Assembly: GCF_029080175.1 (NCBI RefSeq)
Contig: NZ_JARFJC010000017.1
Direction: 5' to 3' (one strand)
Source of the DNA: Luteipulveratus flavus
GTDB taxonomy: Bacteria > Actinomycetota > Actinomycetes > Actinomycetales > Dermatophilaceae
DNA length: 64,000 nt
Position 1 is the stretch's first letter; every line of letters starts with the position of its first letter. Of this stretch, positions 1 to 9,977 are shown in pieces. The position numbers were made by a program, and so were the translations under genes. The notes under the pieces were generated by a model that saw only the letters and a list, made by a program, of their open reading frames with translations, did not search any database and had not been told where the DNA came from.

Positions 1-128
1 TGCTCGATCATCGACCGGACGAACGCCTCGTCCGTGGGCTCGACGATCCACCCGAGCGTCTCCGCCCACCAGTCCGCCTGGGTGAGGGCGTCCGCGCTGT
101 CGACCGTCGTCTGGATGAAGGAAGCCAT
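1..128 (-). CDS. VOC/glyoxalase-like protein, N-terminal fragment
   Basis: Only the first 42 codons lie in the window; the gene runs off the left edge. It starts at the ATG at 126-128 on the minus strand and begins MASFIQTTVDSADA, followed by a W-A-E-x-L-G-W stretch. That pattern is typical of the first beta-strand and helix of actinobacterial glyoxalase-like (VOC fold) proteins, where single domains bind a metal or small ligand. The part with possible metal ligands is outside the window, so substrate and activity cannot be judged. Family assignment rests on the N-terminal pattern only. Confidence 0.55.
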   Translation of the reverse strand, partial: MASFIQTTVDSADALTQADWWAETLGWIVEPTDEAFVRSMIE

Positions 129-208
129 GGGCTCATGCTGCCCCGGCCGGCGGACAGGATGTGTCCGCTTCGCCCGGCGCGGGCCAGATCAGCCCGGTGC
201 AGGCCGGA

Positions 209-1666
209 TCAGACCGGGTCGGGGACGGCGGCCGGTGCGGGCGCCGGCCGGGTGGCGAGCCAGGCGAGGCACGCGGCCACCACGATCGCACCCGCCTGCG
301 CCAGATCGGTCACCTCGATCGCCTCTGCGGACGCGTGCCGGACGCCGTCGTCGGCGCGCGTCAGGTAGAGGGTGCCGAACGTCGCGACGCCGACCACGTT
401 GCCGAGCTGGACGAGCGTCGTCACGAACCCGCTGGCGTCCGCGGCCTCGACCAGCGGCACCCGGCCCAGGGCGACCGCCATCAGCGGGCTGAACGCCGCG
501 CCGAAGCCGAGCCCCATCACCCCGAACACCACCAGCGCAGCGACGCCGAAGCCACGGCCGTCGCGCAGCAGCACCCCCATCGCCACCAGCGACGCGGCCG
601 CCAGCACCAGCCCGGCCGGGATCATCCGCGCGTGGTGCCGTACGGGTACCCGCCGCCAGGTCATGCTCGCGACCGCGAAGCACCCGGCCATCGGGATGAA
701 CAGCAGCCCCGCGTGCAGCGCGGTGTACCCCAGCGCGGACTGCAGGTGGATCGCCATGGTGAACAGCGACGCCGAGAACGTCGACATGACCAGGAACTGG
801 CCGGCCGCCGCAGGTACGAGCCCGCGCGCTCGCAGCACCCGTCCGGGGAACAGCGCCGCGCCGCCGGACGCCTCGACCCGTCGCTCGACCGCGACGAACG
901 CCGCCAGCAGCACGGCGCTCGCGGCGAGCATGACCCAGCCCCACAGCGGCCAGTCCTCCTCGTGGCCGAGCACGAGCGGGACGACCAGCAGCAGCACCGT
1001 CGGGGTGAGCAGGGCCAGGCCCTTGAGGTCGAGCCGGTGCCCGGGGCGGGCGCTCCCCGCGGGGAGGATGCGGCGGGCCAGGCCGAGCAGGAGCAGGCCA
1101 ATCGGGACGTTGACGAGGAAGACGCCGCGCCACTGCGTGCCCGCGACATCGCTGCTGACGATCAGACCGCCGAGCACCTGACCGACGACCGCACCGCCGG
1201 AGATGACCGCGGCGTACAGGGACAGGGCCCGGCCGCGCGCCTCCCCGGCGAAGGTCACCTGGATCAGCGTCATCACCTGCGGCACCATCATCGCCGCGCC
1301 GGCGCCCTGGACGAACCGGAACGCGATCAGCGCCTCGGTCGACCAGGCGAGCCCGCACGCGAGCGAGGCCGCGGAGAACACGCTCAGGCCGGCGACGAAC
1401 ATGGTCCGCTGCCCGAGCCGGTCACCCAGGCGTGCCCCGGTGACGAGCAGGACGGCGTACGAGATGACGTACCCGGCGAGGACCAGCTGCAGGCCGGCGC
1501 CGTCCGCGCCCAGGTCGGCGTGCATCGAGGGGATGGCGACGTTGACGATCGAGGCGTCCAGGACGGCCATGAACTGAGCGCCGAGGACGACGGCGAGCAG
1601 CAGGCCGGTGCGGGTGGCCGGGCGGACGGGTGCCGGCGGCGGCGCGGTGGTCGTGGAGGAGGTCAT
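209..1666 (-). CDS. MFS multidrug exporter, DHA2 family
   Basis: A 485-residue integral membrane protein of the 14-helix drug:H+ antiporter (DHA2) type. The N-terminus after a Pro/Ala-rich leader reads QFMAVLDASIVNVAIPSM, the characteristic first-helix motif of the family, followed by regular hydrophobic helices and the RLGDRLGQR loop after helix 2. The ATG at 1666 was chosen because it follows a purine-rich stretch and removes 25 Cys/Arg-rich residues that the longer frame would add. The gene is transcribed divergently from the MmyB-like regulator at 1769, with an inverted repeat between them, so repression of the pump by that regulator is likely. Substrate unknown. Confidence 0.9.
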   Translation of the reverse strand: MTSSTTTAPPPAPVRPATRTGLLLAVVLGAQFMAVLDASIVNVAIPSMHADLGADGAGLQLVLAGYVISYAVLLVTGARLGDRLGQRTMFVAGLSVFSAASLACGLAWSTEALIAFRFVQGAGAAMMVPQVMTLIQVTFAGEARGRALSLYAAVISGGAVVGQVLGGLIVSSDVAGTQWRGVFLVNVPIGLLLLGLARRILPAGSARPGHRLDLKGLALLTPTVLLLVVPLVLGHEEDWPLWGWVMLAASAVLLAAFVAVERRVEASGGAALFPGRVLRARGLVPAAAGQFLVMSTFSASLFTMAIHLQSALGYTALHAGLLFIPMAGCFAVASMTWRRVPVRHHARMIPAGLVLAAASLVAMGVLLRDGRGFGVAALVVFGVMGLGFGAAFSPLMAVALGRVPLVEAADASGFVTTLVQLGNVVGVATFGTLYLTRADDGVRHASAEAIEVTDLAQAGAIVVAACLAWLATRPAPAPAAVPDPV

Positions 1667-1695
1667 GGACCCGACCCTGCGCGGCGTTCGGCACC

Positions 1696-1724
1696 GGTAA
1701 CAGGAGCCTGCTGATCCTGGTACC
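1696..1724. promoter_or_regulatory. Inverted repeat between divergent exporter and regulator genes
   Basis: The arms ggtaacagga (1696-1705) and tcctggtacc (1715-1724) are complementary at 9 of 10 positions across a 9-bp spacer. They lie in the 102-bp region separating the DHA2 exporter start (1666, minus) from the regulator start (1769, plus). Position and symmetry suit an operator for the dimeric HTH protein encoded alongside; this role is inferred. Confidence 0.5.
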
Positions 1725-1768
1725 ACCACCACCTGGATCACGTCGGCGCCGGCCGCCAGGATGGTCCC

Positions 1769-2683
1769 ATGAGCGACGAGCGAGCGATCAGAGCCGAGCG
1801 CCGCGCCGAGCTGGCCGCGTTCCTTAAGTCACGCCGCGCGCGCATCAGTCCGGAGTCGATGGGCCTGCCGGCCGGGACGCGACGGCGGACCCCGGGGCTG
1901 CGGCGCGAGGAGGTCGCCCAGCTCTCCGGCATCGGGATCACCTGGTACACCTGGCTGGAGCAGGGGCGGGCCATCAACGTCAGCGTCCAGGTGCTCGACG
2001 CCGTGTCGCGCACCCTGGCCCTCGACGTCGCCGAGCGCGCCCACCTGTACCGGCTCGCGGGCGTCCCGACCGTGCCGAGCCCGGAGGTGGACGGCACGCT
2101 GCCCGCCGCGCTCCAGACGATCCTGGACCACCTGGACCCGCTGCCGGCGGCCGTGCTCAGCGGCAAGTACGACCTGCTCGCCCGGAACGCCGCGTACGAC
2201 CGGCTGTTCCCCCGGTGCGAGGAGAGCTCCGGCGGCTCGCCGGTCAACGTGCTGTGGAAGATCTTCATGCTGCCGGACTGCTGCAACCCCTTCGTGACCC
2301 GGGCGGAGGAGGTCGGCCGGATGGTCGCGTACCTGCGGTCCGCGTACGGCGCGCACGTCGGCGACCCGCAGTGGAGCGACTTCATCGAGCGGCTGGGCGC
2401 CGCAAGCCCGGAGTTCGCGCTGATGTGGGAGCGCAACGACGTCGCCACCCCGCCCGTCCGCGTCCGGACGGTGCGGCACCCGGCGGTCGGCGACATCGAC
2501 CTGACGATGACCAGCATGAGCGTGCCCGCGCCGGCCGGGGCGTGGGTCCAGGTGTTCACCCCGAGCGGCGCCGAGGCGCAGGACCTGCTGGAGCGTCTGA
2601 TGACCATGCCGGAGGAGCAGCGGCTCACCCGCGTCCGGGCGCACATCGCCACGCACCGCCGGCAGCGGGCGGCGAGCGCCTGA
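1769..2683 (+). CDS. XRE-family regulator with MmyB-like ligand-binding domain
   Basis: A 304-residue regulator. Residues about 10-85 form an XRE helix-turn-helix (RTPGLRREEVAQLSGI, then WYTWLEQG), the signature of actinobacterial MmyB-type regulators. Residues about 105-285 are the MmyB-like PAS-related domain, which in some members binds fatty acids or other small molecules. The ATG at 1769 sits six bases after CAGGAT (1757-1762), a plausible -10, so the message may be leaderless. It is divergent from the DHA2 exporter, a very common pairing, which suggests it controls that exporter. The ligand cannot be read from sequence. Confidence 0.88.
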   Translation: MSDERAIRAERRAELAAFLKSRRARISPESMGLPAGTRRRTPGLRREEVAQLSGIGITWYTWLEQGRAINVSVQVLDAVSRTLALDVAERAHLYRLAGVPTVPSPEVDGTLPAALQTILDHLDPLPAAVLSGKYDLLARNAAYDRLFPRCEESSGGSPVNVLWKIFMLPDCCNPFVTRAEEVGRMVAYLRSAYGAHVGDPQWSDFIERLGAASPEFALMWERNDVATPPVRVRTVRHPAVGDIDLTMTSMSVPAPAGAWVQVFTPSGAEAQDLLERLMTMPEEQRLTRVRAHIATHRRQRAASA

Positions 2684-2712
2684 TCGCGTCTCGGCTCTCG
2701 TAGGGTGTGGTC

Positions 2713-3327
2713 GTGACCACGCCGACCCGGCTGCTCGTGGCGCGCCACGGCGACGCCGAGTACCCCGTGCACGGCGTCCTGACCGACGACGGCGGGTGGC
2801 TCACCGAGACCGGTCGGGCGCAGGCCACCGGACTGGCCGCGGCGCTGGGGGAGCGGGGCATCACCGCGGTGTGCACCAGCCGGATGGAGCGGGCCGTGCA
2901 GACGGGCGCGGTCGCGGCATCGGTCCTCGCGGTGCCCGCGCGGGCGGTCGACGGCCTGCAGGAGTACGCCGTCGGCGACCTCGAGGGCGTGCCGTACGGC
3001 GACCCGCGCGCGCAGCAGGTGTTCGACGCCTGGGTGGCCGGCGACCTGGACGCGACGATGCCCGGCGGGGAGAGCGGCGTGCAGGTCCTCGAGCGGATGC
3101 GCGAGGCGCTGGACCGCATCGCGGATGACCACCCAGGGGAGACGGTGCTGGTCTTCAGCCACGGCGGGGTGATGTCCATGGTCATCCCGCGGCTGTCGGA
3201 GAACGTCCGGGACGACCTGGCCGCTGCCCGGTTCCTGCCGAACTGCGTACCGGCCGAGGTCGAGGTCTCCCGCGAGCGCTGGCGAGTGGTCTCGTGGCCC
3301 GGCAGCATGGACAAGTCGACGGTATGA
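2713..3327 (+). CDS. Histidine phosphatase family protein
   Basis: A 204-residue phosphoglycerate-mutase-like (branch 1) phosphatase. The catalytic RHG motif is near the N-terminus (LLVARHGDAEYP). The second core His is in FSHGGVMS (about residue 155), and the phosphate-pocket Arg is in TSRMERAVQT. The GTG at 2713 is preferred over the GTG at 2707 because TAGGGT (2701-2706) is a good -10 hexamer ending six bases before it, which points to leaderless translation. The next gene begins just after its stop. Substrate is not predictable in this broad family. Confidence 0.85.
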   Translation: MTTPTRLLVARHGDAEYPVHGVLTDDGGWLTETGRAQATGLAAALGERGITAVCTSRMERAVQTGAVAASVLAVPARAVDGLQEYAVGDLEGVPYGDPRAQQVFDAWVAGDLDATMPGGESGVQVLERMREALDRIADDHPGETVLVFSHGGVMSMVIPRLSENVRDDLAAARFLPNCVPAEVEVSRERWRVVSWPGSMDKSTV

Positions 3328-3338
3328 GAGGGGCGACG

Positions 3339-4112
3339 ATGAGACGCCGACAAGGTCTGAAGCGCACGGTGATCGGTGCGGTGATGGCGTTCCTGCTCGC
3401 CCCACTGGTGTTCGTCCTCGCACTGTGGCTGGGCGTGCGGTGGACGGTCGACGCGGTCGACAACGCCCAGCGCCTCGACCCGGGTCAGTCGGTCTCGCTC
3501 AAGGCGGGGGAGAAGGTCACCCTTTTCGTGTTCCAGGGCACCACCTCGGCCGGCGACGGCGCCGACTCCAACGGGACGGACACCCCTGCGGTCACGTGCT
3601 CGGCCACCGGCCCGGACGGTCAGCCGGCGAACCTGCAGGCCTCCACCGGCACCTCCGTGACCAACGGCGGCGAGCGGTGGCAGCAGAGCTACGAGCTCAC
3701 GGCGGGGGCCGCCGGCTCCTACGCGGTCTCGTGCGGCGACCAGCGGGTGCTGGTGCTCGACAGCGGTTTCGCGGGCGACCTCGCCAAGAAGCTCGGCGGC
3801 GCCGTGCTCGCGGCGTTCGTGATCCCGTTCGTGATCGGGGTGACCGGCCTGGGCCTGTTCATCTGGGGCATCGTCAAGCTCAGCTCCAGCAAGCGGCAGG
3901 CGTACGCCCCGGGGTACGCGGGCGTCCCGTACGGGCAGCAGCCCTACGGTCAGGCGGGCTACGGGCAGCAGCCGTACGGCCAGCAGCAGGGCTACGGCCA
4001 GCAGCCGCCGTACGGCCAGCAGCAGGGCTACCGCCAGCAGCCGCCCTCCGAGCCGCAGCCGCCGGCCTCCGACGAGCCCCCACCGCAGGACCCGTATCGT
4101 CCTCGGTCGTGA
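3339..4112 (+). CDS. Two-helix membrane protein with PYGQQ-repeat tail
   Basis: A 257-residue protein of unknown function. It has an N-terminal helix (about residues 9-33), an extracytoplasmic region of about 115 residues with two Cys (VTCSATG and YAVSCGD) that could form a disulfide, and a second helix (about 150-178). The Gln/Tyr/Pro/Gly-rich tail repeats YGQQ and QQGYGQ. Such low-complexity tails are frequent in actinobacterial membrane proteins and may bind partners. The ATG at 3339 follows a GAGGGG element five bases upstream; an ATG at 3324 overlaps the previous stop and is the alternative. The HAD gene overlaps its stop codon. Confidence 0.7.
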   Translation: MRRRQGLKRTVIGAVMAFLLAPLVFVLALWLGVRWTVDAVDNAQRLDPGQSVSLKAGEKVTLFVFQGTTSAGDGADSNGTDTPAVTCSATGPDGQPANLQASTGTSVTNGGERWQQSYELTAGAAGSYAVSCGDQRVLVLDSGFAGDLAKKLGGAVLAAFVIPFVIGVTGLGLFIWGIVKLSSSKRQAYAPGYAGVPYGQQPYGQAGYGQQPYGQQQGYGQQPPYGQQQGYRQQPPSEPQPPASDEPPPQDPYRPRS

Positions 4113-4711
4113 CCGAGCCGCATCCTCCCGTCGTCGGGTTCGACCTCGACATGACCCTCGTGGACTCCCGGGCCGGGATCGTCGCGTGCATGCATCACGC
4201 GCTGGAGCTGCACGGTGGCTCGGCCTCCGACGAGCAGCTGGCGCCCCTGATCGGTGCGCCGCTGCGCGACAACCTGGCGCTCTTCCTGCCCGACGACCGG
4301 GTCGAGGCGGCGATGGCCGACTACCGGTCGTCCTACCTGGTCGACGCCGTGCCGGTGACGACGGCGATGCCGGGTGCGGCCGAGCTGCTCGACGCCATCC
4401 GCGAGCGCGGCGGACGCGTCGTCGTGGTGAGCGCGAAGGTCGAGCCCGCCATCCACGCGGTCCTCGAGCACGTGGGCCTGCGTCCGGACGCGGTCGCGGG
4501 CGACCTGTTCGCCGAGGGGAAGGCGAGCGCGCTGCGCGAGCACGGCGCCACCACGTACGTCGGCGACCACACCGGCGACATGCGGGCGGCACGCGCGGCC
4601 GGCGTCCCCGGCATCGGCGTCACGACCGGCCCGCACGACGAGCAGGCGTTGCGGGAGGCCGGCGCGTCAGTGGTCGTCGCGGGGCTCGGCGAGGTGCTGG
4701 CCCAGCTCTGA
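4109..4711 (+). CDS. HAD-superfamily hydrolase
   Basis: A 200-residue haloacid-dehalogenase-type phosphatase. Motif I is GFDLDMTLVDS (D-x-D nucleophile and acid), motif II the Ser of VVVSAK, motif III a Lys near EGKAS, and motif IV GDHTGDMRAA (Mg2+ ligands). A helical cap lies between motifs I and II, as in phosphoglycolate-phosphatase-like members. It begins at a GTG whose last two bases form the start of the preceding gene's TGA (GTGA), so the two are probably co-translated. Its 3' end overlaps the convergent metallophosphatase gene by 45 bp. Substrate unknown. Confidence 0.85.
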   Translation: MTEPHPPVVGFDLDMTLVDSRAGIVACMHHALELHGGSASDEQLAPLIGAPLRDNLALFLPDDRVEAAMADYRSSYLVDAVPVTTAMPGAAELLDAIRERGGRVVVVSAKVEPAIHAVLEHVGLRPDAVAGDLFAEGKASALREHGATTYVGDHTGDMRAARAAGVPGIGVTTGPHDEQALREAGASVVVAGLGEVLAQL

Positions 4712-5521
4712 GGCTGACGCCTCGTACGGCAGGGGGACGACCAGGCACGGGCCACCGGCGAACAGGCCGGCGTCGATCCCGAGGACGCGGTCCCCGGCGT
4801 AGAGGACCGGGCCGGTCACCTGCTGCGCGGGGACGCCCAGCCACTCGGCGATGATCGTGTGGCCGTGGACGATCCGCTCGCCGCCCAGGGCGTCCAGCAG
4901 GGCGGCTGCCTGCTGCGGGCCGTCGTCGTGGCGAAAGCTGCCGCGCGAGGTGAGGTTGCGCCACAGGTCGAACCACTCCTCCAGGTCCGGCTCGGCCGCG
5001 GTCAGCCGGCCGGTCACGGTCGCATTGATCTCCTCGACCGAGCCGCCCCACTCCAGGTAGTGCGTGGTGTCGGAGTGCATCAGCAGGTGACCGGCGGCGT
5101 GCACCATCGCCGGGCGGGTGGTCAACCACTCCAGGTGGGCGTCGGTGAGACGCTCCTGGTCGCTGCGCCGGCCGCCGTTGCGCAGCCAGCTGAGCCCGAA
5201 GCTGTGCAGCCCCGCGGCGTCGGCGGCGTCGCCGAACCGGTAGAACCCGAGCAGCAGCACCTCGTGGTTGCCCAGCACCGAGTCGACCGAGCCCGCACTC
5301 TGCGACGCCTGGGCGCCGAGCCGCATCACGTCGTCGATGACGCCGACGCCGTCCGGGCCTCGGTCCACGAAGTCGCCGAGGAACCACAGGGCGACGTCCC
5401 GGCCCGCCCAGTCGCCCGCGTCGTCCACCAGACCGGCCTCCTGCAGGGCGGCGCGCAGCTGGTCCCGGTGTCCGTGGATGTCGCCGACGACGTACGTGGT
5501 GGGGGGCTCGGGGAGGGGCAT
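4667..5521 (-). CDS. Calcineurin-like metallophosphoesterase
   Basis: A 284-residue protein with the ordered metal-binding motifs of the serine/threonine-phosphatase-like branch: GDIHGH (residues about 13-18), GDFVDRGPDG (about 49-58) and GNHE (about 84-87), plus His residues further on (LMHSDTTH and VHGHT). The protein probably uses a dinuclear metal centre to hydrolyse phosphoesters in the cytoplasm; related proteins act on Ap4A, phosphoproteins or RNA ends. The gene converges with the HAD gene and shares 45 bp with it. Confidence 0.85.
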   Translation of the reverse strand: MPLPEPPTTYVVGDIHGHRDQLRAALQEAGLVDDAGDWAGRDVALWFLGDFVDRGPDGVGVIDDVMRLGAQASQSAGSVDSVLGNHEVLLLGFYRFGDAADAAGLHSFGLSWLRNGGRRSDQERLTDAHLEWLTTRPAMVHAAGHLLMHSDTTHYLEWGGSVEEINATVTGRLTAAEPDLEEWFDLWRNLTSRGSFRHDDGPQQAAALLDALGGERIVHGHTIIAEWLGVPAQQVTGPVLYAGDRVLGIDAGLFAGGPCLVVPLPYEASASELGQHLAEPRDDH

Positions 5522-5690
5522 CGGTCGATGCTAGAGCGCAGGACGGTGGCGTTCACCTGGTGTTTTGGATTTCGGCGGCGCGGGGCGACCGGCTAGCCTT
5601 GGATGGTTGTCGAGCGCCCCGCCGCCCCCGCGGCAGGCACGAGGGCCCGGCAGCCCGAGAGCTCAAGTGCGACGATCGAGTAGGTGGACA

Positions 5691-6074
5691 GTGCCATCCG
5701 GCAAGGTGAAGTTCTTCGATGCCGACAAGGGGTTCGGCTTCGTCTCCGGTGACGACGGCCAGGACGTGTTCCTGCCCGCCGGCTCCCTCCCCTCCGGCGT
5801 GACGACCCTCAAGGGCGGCACCCGCGTCGAGTACAGCGTCGCCGAGGGCCGGCGTGGCGCGCAGGCGCTCAGCGTCCGGGTGCTCGACCCGGCGCCGTCG
5901 CTGGCCGCTCGCCACCGCAAGCCCGCCGACGACATGAGCGTCATCGTCGAGGACGTCATCAAGCTGCTGGACGGCGTGTCGACGTCCCTGCGCAGGGGCC
6001 GTTACCCCGACAAGGGCCAGGCGGCCAAGGTCGCGGCCGTGCTGCGCGCGGTCGCCGACGACCTCGAGGTCTGA
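5691..6074 (+). CDS. Cold-shock-domain protein
   Basis: A 127-residue protein. The first about 65 residues are a cold-shock domain with both RNA-binding motifs recognisable (KGFGFVSGD as RNP1 and QDVFLPAG as an RNP2 variant). About 60 further residues are unlike classical 67-residue CspA and form a predicted helical extension. The GTG at 5691 gives the canonical start SGKVKFFD. The DUF3027 gene starts 2 bp after its stop; csp-DUF3027 is a conserved actinobacterial pair. It probably binds single-stranded nucleic acid. Confidence 0.85.
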   Translation: MPSGKVKFFDADKGFGFVSGDDGQDVFLPAGSLPSGVTTLKGGTRVEYSVAEGRRGAQALSVRVLDPAPSLAARHRKPADDMSVIVEDVIKLLDGVSTSLRRGRYPDKGQAAKVAAVLRAVADDLEV

Positions 6075-6076
6075 CG

Positions 6077-6829
6077 ATGGCCAGGGCCAAGGACAGCATC
6101 AGGGCGGACAAGGTCCTGGTCGAGGCGACCGGTCTCGCCCGTGAGGCGGCCGAGTCGATCGCCGCTCGCGGCGCGGTCGGCGACCACGTACGCGTCACGA
6201 TGGACGGCGAGCGCCTCGCGACGCACTACTTCGCGTGCACGAGCAGCGCCTACCCGGGCTGGGTCTGGGCGATCACCGTCGCGCGCGCCGCCCGGCAGAA
6301 GTACGCCACGGTCAGCGAGACCAACCTGCTGCCAGGTGAGGACGCGCTGCTCTCGCCGGACTGGCTGCCGTACGCCGAGCGGCTCGCCCCCGGCGACATC
6401 GGCGCGGGCGACGTCACGCCGTACGTCTCCGACGACCCGTTCCTGGAGGCGGGGTTCGAGGCGACCGGTGACGAGGACGTCGACGAGACCGCCTTCTTCG
6501 AGCTGGGCCTCGGCCGCCCGCGCGTGCTCACGGCGGAGGGTCGCGACGCCGCGGCTCAGCGCTGGTACGACGGCGAGCACGGCCCCACTGCCGAGGTGGC
6601 GGAGAAGGCGCCGGCCGCCTGCTCGTCCTGCGGTTTCTTCGTCCCGATGGCCGGTGCGCTGCGGCAGGTCTTCGGTGTCTGCGCGAACGCCTGGTCGCCC
6701 TCGGACGGCACGGTCGTCTCGCTCGACCACGGGTGCGGCGCGCACTCCGAGGTCGACATCGACCCGCCCAAGCCGGAGCACGTCGACCCGCCGGTGCTGG
6801 ACGACTTCGCCGTCGACGTGGTGCCGTGA
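6077..6829 (+). CDS. DUF3027 family protein
   Basis: A 250-residue soluble protein matching the actinobacterial DUF3027 family. Features include the GWVWAITVARA segment, the NLLPGEDALL motif, and a C-terminal cluster SSCGFFVPM...GVCAN...HGCGAHSE whose Cys and His residues could bind a metal. No biochemical function is established. It follows the cold-shock-domain gene by 2 bp, and its TGA overlaps the ATG of the next gene (TGATG), so all three are likely one transcript. Confidence 0.8.
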   Translation: MARAKDSIRADKVLVEATGLAREAAESIAARGAVGDHVRVTMDGERLATHYFACTSSAYPGWVWAITVARAARQKYATVSETNLLPGEDALLSPDWLPYAERLAPGDIGAGDVTPYVSDDPFLEAGFEATGDEDVDETAFFELGLGRPRVLTAEGRDAAAQRWYDGEHGPTAEVAEKAPAACSSCGFFVPMAGALRQVFGVCANAWSPSDGTVVSLDHGCGAHSEVDIDPPKPEHVDPPVLDDFAVDVVP

Positions 6830-7080
6830 TGGGCGCCGGCATCGGTCTGATCGTCTTCGGCGCGATCCTCGCCTTCGCCGTCAAGGCGGACGCGAAGATC
6901 TTCGACATCCAGACCGCCGGCGTGATCCTGATGGTGGCCGGCATCGCGATCGTCGCCATCAACTACTACGGCCGGCGGCTGCGGCGGACGACGATGACCG
7001 AGATCCTCGACGTCGACGAGGACGGTCGCGAGGTGCGTCGCACCATCCGCGAGGACGAGGGCGAGGACACCACCACCTGA
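6829..7080 (+). CDS. DUF6458 family small membrane protein
   Basis: An 83-residue protein with two hydrophobic helices (about residues 3-20 and 27-45) followed by a charged cytoplasmic tail rich in Asp, Glu and Arg. The MGAGIGLIVFGAILAFAV opening and TAGVILMVAGI second helix are typical of the small actinobacterial DUF6458 proteins. Function unknown. Its start overlaps the DUF3027 stop. Confidence 0.75.
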   Translation: MGAGIGLIVFGAILAFAVKADAKIFDIQTAGVILMVAGIAIVAINYYGRRLRRTTMTEILDVDEDGREVRRTIREDEGEDTTT

Positions 7081-7085
7081 GCGGC

Positions 7086-7334
7086 TCAGGCGTCGGCGGC
7101 GTTGCCGCGCCCGCGGCGCAGGTACGCCCAGCCGAGCGAGCCGAGGGCCAGCGCCGCGACGGGTACCCAGGGCCACCAGTCGCGGCTGCCCTGGTGCAGC
7201 GTCGGCACCGCCAGGAGCACCACCAGGACGACCGCCCAGACCGCCAGACCGATCTCGACGACGCGCAGCGTGTCGAACGGCAGCGGCGTCGGGTGGTCGG
7301 GGTCGTAGTGGGCGGGGACAGCCTGATGCGTCAC
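7086..7334 (-). CDS. DUF2530 family membrane protein
   Basis: An 82-residue protein with two transmembrane helices (about 28-45 and 53-70) and a basic C-terminus (YLRRGRG). It fits the DUF2530 family, which frequently sits next to NCS2 permeases in actinobacteria, as here. The GTG at 7334 begins MTHQAVPAHYDPD and lies six bases after TACGCT (7346-7341, minus strand), consistent with a leaderless message. Function unknown; a link to nucleobase uptake is only suggested by gene order. Confidence 0.75.
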   Translation of the reverse strand: MTHQAVPAHYDPDHPTPLPFDTLRVVEIGLAVWAVVLVVLLAVPTLHQGSRDWWPWVPVAALALGSLGWAYLRRGRGNAADA

Positions 7335-7340
7335 ACGACC

Positions 7341-7379
7341 AGCGTAAGGGCGTGCCGGAGGGGCCTCGTCCCCTAGTCT
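7341..7379. promoter_or_regulatory. Divergent, probably leaderless promoters
   Basis: Two -10-like hexamers face away from each other in the 51-bp gap. TAGTCT (7374-7379, plus strand) ends six bases before the permease ATG. TACGCT (7346-7341, minus strand) ends six bases before the DUF2530 GTG. With that spacing transcription would begin at or next to the start codons. No clear -35 boxes are seen. Confidence 0.45.
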
Positions 7380-7385
7380 GCGCGC

Positions 7386-8903
<1,518 letters not shown>

Positions 8904-9026
8904 GGTCGCCGTCCCACAGGCCGCCCGCGGCGCCACGCGCTGCCAGTCGTCGCCGCCGGTCGGGTCCGTCCTCCTCCACTACGCTCGGAGCGTCGTGTAG
9001 CGGAGGCGGATGCTGAGAGGGAGCGG

Positions 9027-9710
9027 ATGAATTCTCTGGTACAAAGCACAGAGTCGTCAGGATCCGGACTACCGGTCTGGGGGCAGATTCTGCTGACGGT
9101 GGTCGTCGCAGCAATTCCGGCTGTTGTGAGCTGGCGTGCATCTCGCGAGACCCGTCGCCAGGCTGCTGCATCGGCTGAGCGGGCCGCCAACGAGGCGGCG
9201 TCCGCCCGTGTCTCTACCGAAGAGATCGAGAGGTTGCGTCGCTTGGAGGCCCGGGTCGGCGAGGCGAAAGTGAAGGCGTACTTGCCGCTAATTGAGGTTC
9301 TCGGGAAGCTTCTTGATTCGGGAAACGAATCTAGGACAGTGGCTCAACAGGCGAAGTTTAATGATGATCTGCAAACGCAAATCAAGAAGTTCTGGAATAT
9401 GGGATTGATCTATTCATCGGATGAAGTCCAGCGTGCCTTTGGTCGGATGATGCAGGCGAGTTATGCGAGCGCGCCCGTGGTCATTACCATGAGAGTGGTT
9501 TCGGAATTCATGCTCGCAGTGCGTCGTGACCTTGGCGACGAAACGTCGGGCGCCACACTTGTTGACGTATGGGCGCCAAGGTTGAGCGATTTGTTCGACC
9601 AATCTTCGCCAATTGCAGGCTTCGAATCACTGGACTTTTCTGAGCTCGCCGAGCGCCAAGGCTGGACCCCCCCTTGGCTTGGCACCAGCCTTGAGCATCA
9701 GAGGGCTTGA
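9027..9710 (+). CDS. Unknown single-pass membrane protein (element cargo)
   Basis: A 227-residue protein I do not recognise. One N-terminal transmembrane helix (about residues 19-37) is followed by an Ala/Arg/Glu-rich probable coiled coil (about 40-85), then a mainly helical domain (IKKFWNMGLIYSSDEVQRAF). Its base composition is clearly lower in GC than the flanking chromosome, in line with transfer. It is the only intact gene on the plus strand of the element, is the first gene inside attL, and is followed 8 bp later by a GC-rich hairpin. A role in host interaction (cargo or defence) is possible but unsupported by any motif. Confidence 0.7.
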   Translation: MNSLVQSTESSGSGLPVWGQILLTVVVAAIPAVVSWRASRETRRQAAASAERAANEAASARVSTEEIERLRRLEARVGEAKVKAYLPLIEVLGKLLDSGNESRTVAQQAKFNDDLQTQIKKFWNMGLIYSSDEVQRAFGRMMQASYASAPVVITMRVVSEFMLAVRRDLGDETSGATLVDVWAPRLSDLFDQSSPIAGFESLDFSELAERQGWTPPWLGTSLEHQRA

Positions 9711-9717
9711 ATCGAAC

Positions 9718-9738
9718 GGGGGTGGGGACACCACCCCC
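9718..9738 (+). terminator. Hairpin after the element's membrane-protein gene
   Basis: The arms gggggtgg (9718-9725) and ccaccccc (9731-9738) form a perfect 8-bp stem with a GGACA loop, 8 bp after the stop at 9710, followed by TT. It looks like an intrinsic-type terminator. Confidence 0.6.
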
Positions 9739-9924
9739 TTCGGGTTGTTCTGCATACCGGCGGTAGTAAGCACCCAAGATCGCGCGCAAGTTGGAAGCCC
9801 CGCGAGATTGGCACCGTAGGGCAGCAGAACCGCGGAATCTCGGGGTTCTCGGACCGTTGAGGGGTAGTCCGACGGCACCATTTCGGGCCGTTTCGCGCGA
9901 TTTGTGACCTGCCCCGGACGTGCG

Positions 9925-9960
9925 AGAGCCCCCGGGCCGCCTGAGCGGCTCCGGGGGTCT
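9925..9960 (-). terminator. GC-rich hairpin terminating the leftward element operon
   Basis: The arms cccccgg (9929-9935) and ccggggg (9951-9957) continue into an inner gccgc/gcggc stem (9936-9940 and 9945-9949) with a CTGA loop and a one-base bulge, giving about 12 bp. It lies 20 bp beyond the stop of the minus-strand gene ending at 9978. No T-tract is present, which is common for GC-rich actinobacteria. Confidence 0.6.
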
Positions 9961-9977
9961 CCTCGTCTCTGTGGTTG

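Noticed and set aside
9711..9964. tRNA gene as integration target at the left end of the element
   Set aside because: No cloverleaf can be drawn; the real target is the permease 3' end, as shown by the 10-bp repeat.
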